Assembly: GCF_048771995.1 (NCBI RefSeq)
Contig: NC_133063.1
Coordinates: 67,098,014-67,162,013, forward strand
Reading direction: 5' to 3'
DNA from: Taeniopygia guttata
Lineage: Eukaryota; Chordata; Aves; Passeriformes; Estrildidae
DNA length: 64,000 nucleotides
The notes beneath the pieces are model-generated. The model did no database searches and was not told where the DNA came from. It saw only the letters and a program-made list of their open reading frames with translations. Every line of letters begins with the position of its first letter. The first letter of the stretch is position 1. Positions 59,301-64,000 of this stretch are shown here, piece after piece. A program made the position numbers and the translations under genes.

Positions 59301-61925
59301 AAGAAAACAAGAAACAGCTCCAGGGCAGGGAAAACTCGTACTCCCAACAAGCCTAGGTGATACCTCCAGGACATTCCATAAGCTGAACTGACACTGGAAC
59401 CAGGACTGGTGATATCTCTTTCTCTTCCTGTTTATTTAATATGTTCCTTTGTCTCTTCCTTTTTATTCTACCTCTTTATCCAGAACCCACTGTCATGTGC
59501 ATATATAGTAGGTCAGGGACTAACATACCAATTTCCTTATCAAGTGCATAATTTAATAATAAAGCTTTGTGAGTTTTGGGGACCCTCTGACTTTAGTCAT
59601 TCCTTTTGACCATTAGCATTTGTAAATCTTGGGTGTTTCCTTCCCCCTAAAGGCAAGATGTCACAGTAACTTTTTTTCCCCATTCTATTGCACTTGTTTG
59701 CTTTATAATAGAGACTATGAGAATTGTAAAAGGAGTCAACATAATGACGAGAGCTGCAATGTTCTACTTGTATCCACATAATGTAAATTTCAAAAGCAAC
59801 AGTGTAAAATGAATGTAGCTTTGTTCAGAAGCATACTTTATAGCAGAACAGAAATTCTTCTATTTAATTATAATGACATGAACAACAGATTGCTTGGGCT
59901 AAGAGCAATTACTACAATTCTGCATTGGAAAGAGAAAATAATTTCAAAATAAACTCTGTTCTGATCCTACTGAAAAGCAAAACAGTTTGAAAATATTCTG
60001 TCAGTTTTGTCAAAGCATAAGATGAGAATTTTGTTTGTACCAAGAATATGGTGGAAATATCTTGCTACTTTGAAAGACAATAATAGGATTTTACCACAGG
60101 AACATTTTTCCAAGTCAGCAAGTCAAGTGAAACCTGCAGAATACTAATATTTACAGAGGAAATTAGGCACGGCCTAGTCTGATAGGCTGTTTGGTTATTT
60201 ACATTCTTTAGCACATTCCTTATCGGCAAGCAAACCTGCCCTGCAGGTACATGCAGACAGTGTCCAACCTCTCACTATCCTCATGGGCAGCAATTGTGAT
60301 CTACCACCTCTCTTCTCCACAAACCAGCACCAAGTGCAGGGAGAAGTCACATCAGGGCTACTTCTGTCAACATGCAACTGAAAAAAAACCCCAATCATTT
60401 CCCAGAGCTTTGGTGATAACCCTAAATCAAGGGAGGTTTGTTAATAACTTCTATAGTATTTTGTCTTTTACTATCAAATTACTGATTTGCTCATCTAAAA
60501 AACACTCAGCTGATGCAAAAATTATGGTTTGGACCTTTGTACTTGTGTTAATAATTATTTGTTGTAATGAGATAGTTATCATAAACTATTACCATGCCTA
60601 TTTGGCCACGTTGAAAACCTGCTTATGTGATTCTTTGAACATTGTCTAGAAAGTAACTCCACTGTAACAGAGTAAATGAATGGTGTATCTGAAGTCAAGT
60701 CAAATGGCAAATTAAAAAAAATCAATACGTACTATTTCATTAATCCCACTAAGTTTCCCAGTAGACAGCTTTGGTCTTGAAGCAGGCCTTGGAGGAGGTA
60801 CAATAGTGCCCACAGAAAGAGGAGTGGTGGGCCTTGCTGAAAGAAAGCAAAGTTAAGAAAATATTATAAAGATCACACTGAACATAAATAGTTATTTACT
60901 TGAGTAGAATATCTAGAGGCGATGTTTCTACTAGAGGAGTTACCAAGAACCATAAGTGCTTTTAAAATAGTGCCATGTGATACCCTGAGAAGTGCATCTA
61001 AAAACAGCATCATGGGCTTTCTCATTGCTCTCAAGTGATTTTATACCAACCACTCTTGGAAGTTCGTATGTAAAAATAATTGTATTTGCAAACGCAACTA
61101 CTTAATCTTTGAGATCTCATTGCTGTCTGACATCCCACAAAAATATATTCCCATTTCTAGAAAAGCAACACTGCATAGTTAAGAAAAAGCAATGCCTTAA
61201 AATGAATAATTCGAATTTTCTTCTTATTTGAAACTGAATATTTACTTAACTGTCCCAACTGGTATTAGCAAGCAGTTTAGTACATTCCAAGTAGGAAGAT
61301 GAGTTAATTTTAACATCAGTTGAGCAATAGTAACAAAAAGAAAAAATTAATCCAAAGCTTGCTTTTTGGAGTCAGTTATTAGCAAAAAGTAGTACAGAAT
61401 GCATGCTTGGCATACCCTTATTTGTATGAGCACAAGAAGACACTAAACTATAGTCCAGTAGTGCTGAAGATGATGCAGAACATATTTCAGCAGCAGTGCC
61501 AGTTTCTTCAATGAATAATTGTTCATGGCATATAGAGTTATTGAAAAGGTCACTTTGATCCTCAGAAGCACAGCTGTTGGAAGAATTCCCAAGCAAAGCA
61601 GAAGAGGCAAGGCAGGCATTTTCAGTTTTAAAATGCAATCTCTGGGGCTCCTTCTTGTCTGTGCTTGTGTGTCTAATTGTAAGAAGTTCATCAGCAAAGG
61701 AAATCCACTGACTCTGAGACCGTGAAAAACAGGATAAAGTACTGGTACTCCCTGATGGCGCTGCTGAAACACCAGATTTGCACAAAGTGCTAATGGTAAA
61801 GCCTGGTGAGGATGGGCTTGTAGACCCAGAATCTGTCTGGTGTCCAAGCAAAGACTGAGATATTCTACACCCAGGCAGATCAGTGGTAGATGATGAGGAG
61901 CTCCTATTGTGCTCTGTTAGGGTAG
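44365..61925 (-). CDS. FCHO2: FCHO2, 3' half (ten coding exons)
   Basis: FCHO2 is an F-BAR protein that helps start clathrin-coated pits by bending PI(4,5)P2 membrane, activating AP-2 through its linker and binding EPS15 and intersectin through its C-terminal mu-homology domain. The window holds the distal linker (from about 61925) and the whole mu-homology domain. The F-BAR exons lie beyond the right edge. The protein read from the exons closely follows human FCHO2, including [54 protein letters not shown] and [16 protein letters not shown], ending RYMADC. All splice phases agree. One intron uses a GC donor. The transcript runs toward TMEM171. Confidence 0.95.
44615..44779 (-). CDS. FCHO2: FCHO2 mu-homology exon (SGSLRAKF)
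   Basis: 165 nt. Acceptor GTTTTTATAG|GT and donor CCACTG|GTAAGA. Encodes [20 protein letters not shown] through [10 protein letters not shown]. Confidence 0.94.
44780..47172 (-). other. FCHO2: FCHO2 intron with a GC splice donor
   Basis: Begins GCAAGT and ends TATAG. The interior is AT-rich unique sequence with a G-rich run near 46170-46190. No embedded gene seen. Confidence 0.85.
47173..47237 (-). CDS. FCHO2: FCHO2 mu-homology exon ([10 protein letters not shown]), GC donor
   Basis: 65 nt. Acceptor TTCTCTTACAG|G. The exon must end AATGGAG to keep frame with the next exon (GT TCT GGA), so the intron begins GCAAGT, not GT. Encodes [21 protein letters not shown]. Human has Phe where this copy has Cys before Trp. 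Confidence 0.93.
47238..49326 (-). other. FCHO2: FCHO2 intron, no feature recognised
   Basis: GT-AG intron of unique AT-rich sequence, without recognised repeats or genes. Confidence 0.7.
49327..49526 (-). CDS. FCHO2: FCHO2 mu-homology exon ([12 protein letters not shown])
   Basis: 200 nt. Acceptor TTTTACAG|GTATCT and donor AAATG|GTAATA. Encodes [20 protein letters not shown] through [17 protein letters not shown]. The human homologue differs at only scattered positions. Confidence 0.94.
50455..51650 (-). mobile_element. Old CR1 LINE copy in an FCHO2 intron
   Basis: The plus-strand reading shows the reversed CR1 3' region: ATGGCCTCTCTCAGGTATTT, CCAGGTGGGGTGTTACC, GACCCTCAGGTCCTTTTCTG and GAACTTCATGAGGTTCCACT. 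It then runs on to late-RT-derived sequence (TAAATCCATTCTGACT). Highly diverged, about 1.2 kb, ends approximate. It includes a local duplication at about 51379-51420. Confidence 0.75.
51668..51925 (-). mobile_element. Younger CR1 LINE 3' end abutting an older one
   Basis: Starts with the canonical reversed 3' end (ATCACAGAATGGTTTGGGTT) and continues through TGGCCTTGAACACTGCCAGG to a truncated 5' end near CATGTCAG. It lies directly next to the 50455-51650 copy, in the same orientation. Confidence 0.85.
52344..52476 (-). CDS. FCHO2: FCHO2 mu-homology exon (KDFWMNMQA)
   Basis: 133 nt. Acceptor TTTCTTTGTAG|T and donor TATCAG|GTAAAC. Encodes [20 protein letters not shown] through NVDVLKYQ. Confidence 0.94.
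53412..53567 (-). CDS. FCHO2: FCHO2 mu-homology exon (CIVKITGD)
   Basis: 156 nt. Acceptor TCTCTTCTAG|A and donor ATACAG|GTTTTG, the latter a weak donor. Encodes [20 protein letters not shown] through [12 protein letters not shown]. Confidence 0.93.
54171..54282 (-). CDS. FCHO2: FCHO2 exon entering the mu-homology domain
   Basis: 112 nt. Acceptor GTATTCTAG|GT and donor ACAAA|GTTAGT. Encodes [20 protein letters not shown] and [16 protein letters not shown]. The beta-strand-rich mu-homology fold starts here. Confidence 0.94.
54283..57761 (-). other. FCHO2: FCHO2 intron, no feature recognised
   Basis: GT-AG intron of 3.5 kb. AT-rich unique sequence without recognised repeats or genes. Confidence 0.6.
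57762..57891 (-). CDS. FCHO2: FCHO2 linker exon (PRPFSPP)
   Basis: 130 nt. Acceptor TTTTGTTCAG|CC and donor CAGTTG|GTAAGT. Encodes [20 protein letters not shown] through [11 protein letters not shown]. Ser/Pro-rich linker. Confidence 0.94.
58225..58680 (+). mobile_element. Old CR1 LINE 3' end in an FCHO2 intron
   Basis: Diverged sense-strand CR1. GGAGCAAGAGAGGAACAGGC-like rather than canonical at its start, it ends GGTTGGCCTAGAGAACTTAA with a TCTCTTCCACTC segment, corresponding to the conserved GGTTGGACTAGATGACCT end. The terminal ATTCTGTGA repeat is degraded. Confidence 0.65.
58726..59621 (+). mobile_element. Probable LTR fossil with repeated U3
   Basis: About 0.9 kb with TGCTA...TAGCA ends, a TATA-like CATATATAG near 59499 and AATAAA near 59558, about 60 bp before the right end. 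The left part has about five degenerate TAATAACCAAGG-type repeats (58850-59050), resembling U3 enhancer repeats. No target-site duplication is evident, so the ends and family are uncertain. Confidence 0.45.
60733..60836 (-). CDS. FCHO2: FCHO2 linker exon (RPTTP)
   Basis: 104 nt. Acceptor TTTCTTTCAG|CA and donor GAAATA|GTACGT. Encodes [20 protein letters not shown] through GKLSGINEI, proline-rich linker nearly identical to human. Confidence 0.93.
61416..61925 (-). CDS. FCHO2: FCHO2 large Ser/Thr-rich linker exon, probably optional
   Basis: 510 nt with acceptor TTTTCCTTCAG|CT and donor AATAAGG|GTATGC. It is open in frame throughout and encodes about 170 residues rich in Ser and Thr, with a DLF (DxF-type) motif in EDQSDLFNN. 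Intron phase is 1 on both sides and 510 is divisible by three, so skipping keeps the frame. Including it yields Ala-TLTEHN and NK-Ala-RPTTP at its joints. The standard human protein, as I recall it, runs straight into ARPTTP without such a segment. A lineage-specific constitutive exon is the alternative. Confidence 0.7.
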
Positions 61926-64000
61926 CTGAAGGAAAAGGGAAGAATTGAAACTAGCACCAACAATGAAAAGATAAAATTTTCTATATTCAAAAAAGTATTC
62001 AATATTCACTATACAAGGACTACTAGCCAGCATGAAAAATAACTGTTCTACTAAAGTAATGCCCCCATCTCACAAATAGAAGAAAGAAAAAAGCCAGTCA
62101 CATATCATATGCACTTCATTCATACTGCCAACCATGTCCCTTTCCATTTTTTAGTACATTAAAAAAATATTATTGTTTATCTCTCCACTTAAGGCTCTAT
62201 TTCTCACAACTTTCCCTATTCCTTTGACTTCCTACCTGTTGTGATTTAATTTTTTCTCATCTTTGTCCTTTCTTTCTTGCATTCTACTTAATTTTTGGTT
62301 CCTCTCCACAGCTTTCTGCTTTTAATTTCCTTCAAAGTTATTTAGTCAAACCTATCATGTTCCTTCCAAAGACTTTGATCCTCTTAGTTCTAATATTTGT
62401 AATAGGAAGGTCCAACAGATCTGGCTTTCAGGTGAATGAATTAAGACAATGGAGCCACAAGATTCAGTCTGATAGTTATTCTGTCTGCAGCAATCTGTAT
62501 CTAGTAAGTAACAATATGGATGAGGCATCATCCACCTCAGGTTTTTTTTTTTCTTTTCTCATCCTATAATTTTCTGACTGCTGAAAAAAGGAGTTTTCTA
62601 CAAATATTCCCTGCACTTGCTGTTGTCTGTTGCTCTAGATGACAACAGAAGCAGAAAATGCAAGGTTAGTCAATTCTCAACATCTTGCAGATTGGCAGAG
62701 CTAGGAGCAACAGCAGTGATAACAAAAATAAAAAAAAGAAATACATTTAAAAGTTCAGAAGAAAAGCATAGTTGTCCTCTCTACTGTGGTCCTTTTGCCG
62801 TAAACAAATACAGTCTCTAAGTCCACCTAAACATTAAGAATTTGAACAAAGCTTTCCCTTTCAGGCAGATATTTTAACTATCATTCACAGGCTTTAAAAT
62901 ACCACTGTAAATCCTACTTAAAAAGATGGAGATGTTAAGAACTATTTAAAAAATACATATGGATGAAAATAAGGAAGATAACTAATAGAAGCATTTTTAA
63001 AATATCAAGAGCTATCTAAAAAAAAGTCTTGTGTTTGTTCAAGATAACAAAGTTAGCTTAAACTTCTAATAAAGTGGGATTATTCATGGATGACCAAGTC
63101 TGCTCAAATACCAAAGTAGTTTAAGTGTTCAATGATTAACATGGTTATAAAACAGCAGATAAACAAATGTTTAAACCATGAGGGACATATACTGTATTCC
63201 ACACAACTAATGTATGTAATTTAAATTTTGGATTGAGATTTTCAAAAACTTTAAGCATCAGCTTACTCCTAACCTTCAAACTGAAGATAAAACATTGATT
63301 TTGAGCAAAATATAATCTGATAAGTATTTTTTCAAAAATTTTAAAACTTATTTGCAAGTTAGCAAGCATTAGAACAATTTAAACAACATGACCTATATTG
63401 ATCCAGTTTTTTTTTACCGCAAATATATTATAAATTTGTTATACTTTGGAACATTTAGTTTCCATTTTATTCTACAAATTATTTCACAAATGTAAATATC
63501 TTAGTTATATCTTGAACAACAGTCCTTGAAATAATTATTTATCAGATAAAGTTTGCCAAGGCACAGATGTATCTAAACTTGATTTATGCTCACCAATTCC
63601 AGTGCACTGCAGGGCTCTGTGTATAAGCCTCATGGGTACGACTAGGGTAGATGACTCCCTGCCAGATACAGCTACAGAGGATATTATAGATCTCTGTCAT
63701 TACTCATCAGCCAGAGACTACTTTCTTCACAGTTCTGCTGCCAGGAGGAACTGTATGAAGACTTCCTAACCTGCTTTCACTTCTCATCCAAGCACAGCAA
63801 TAAACACCTGAATACAGCTACAACCACCAGCAACAAGTTCAATACCCTCTGCCTTTCTCTGCAGACTCTAACATAAGACCAAAGCTATCAGAACAGAATA
63901 CTTTAAGAAAGTACCATTTCTTTTCAGAATATTCCAGTAATATATATCTCTCTAGAATTTTTTCTTAAATGTGCTACCACACACGGTGGATTCACTTGGC
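61926..64000 (-). other. FCHO2: FCHO2 intron continuing beyond the window
   Basis: Intronic, AT-rich sequence upstream of the Ser/Thr-rich exon. The next expected FCHO2 exon (the DPLFGPSLD region in human) is not found here and must lie to the right of the window. Confidence 0.7.

Noticed and set aside
63541-63760. Possible further FCHO2 exon at the right edge
   Set aside because: Translation in all minus frames does not match the expected DPLFGPSLD linker region and no well-placed splice pair was seen.

Overview
This is vertebrate, almost certainly avian, nuclear DNA. It has split genes with consensus GT-AG introns, many CR1 LINE copies with the avian 3' end, and two short elements that join a tRNA-Ile-like head to a CR1-like tail. 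That SINE architecture is known from passerines (the TguSINE1 type), so a songbird is the best guess. The gene order FCHO2 - TMEM171 - TMEM174, all on the minus strand here, is that of human 5q13.2. In birds that segment lies on the Z chromosome, so Z linkage is likely (inference).

Layout from left to right. 1-7.5 kb: no recognised gene. It holds a GC-rich island with a 31-bp minisatellite into which a solo retroviral LTR has inserted, followed by a SINE. 7.5-9.9 kb: TMEM174, complete in two coding exons, with an LTR fossil in its intron. 9.9-16.4 kb: unique non-coding sequence. 16.4-22.0 kb: TMEM171, complete in three coding exons, with a CR1 copy in its second intron. A good splice acceptor just before the start-codon exon and a strong donor inside a CpG island at 27.3-27.9 kb suggest that its promoter and first non-coding exon lie there. 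That island carries a very regular G-quadruplex-capable decamer repeat. 28-42 kb: gene desert with a SINE, CR1 copies, LTR fossils and a perfect 30-bp hairpin. 42-62 kb: the 3' half of FCHO2: ten coding exons (linker and mu-homology domain) and a 3' UTR of roughly 2 kb. The F-BAR exons lie beyond the right edge.

The two TMEM genes both encode small multi-pass membrane proteins with PPxY-bearing tails. FCHO2 encodes an early clathrin-pit initiator. They share synteny, not a demonstrated pathway. The most useful host-gene observations are a 510-nt, frame-neutral, Ser/Thr-rich FCHO2 exon that looks like an optional cassette, and a GC-AG intron in FCHO2. I found no evidence of a wholly new gene system. 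Exon ends were read from splice consensus plus reading phase, and comparisons with human proteins are from memory.
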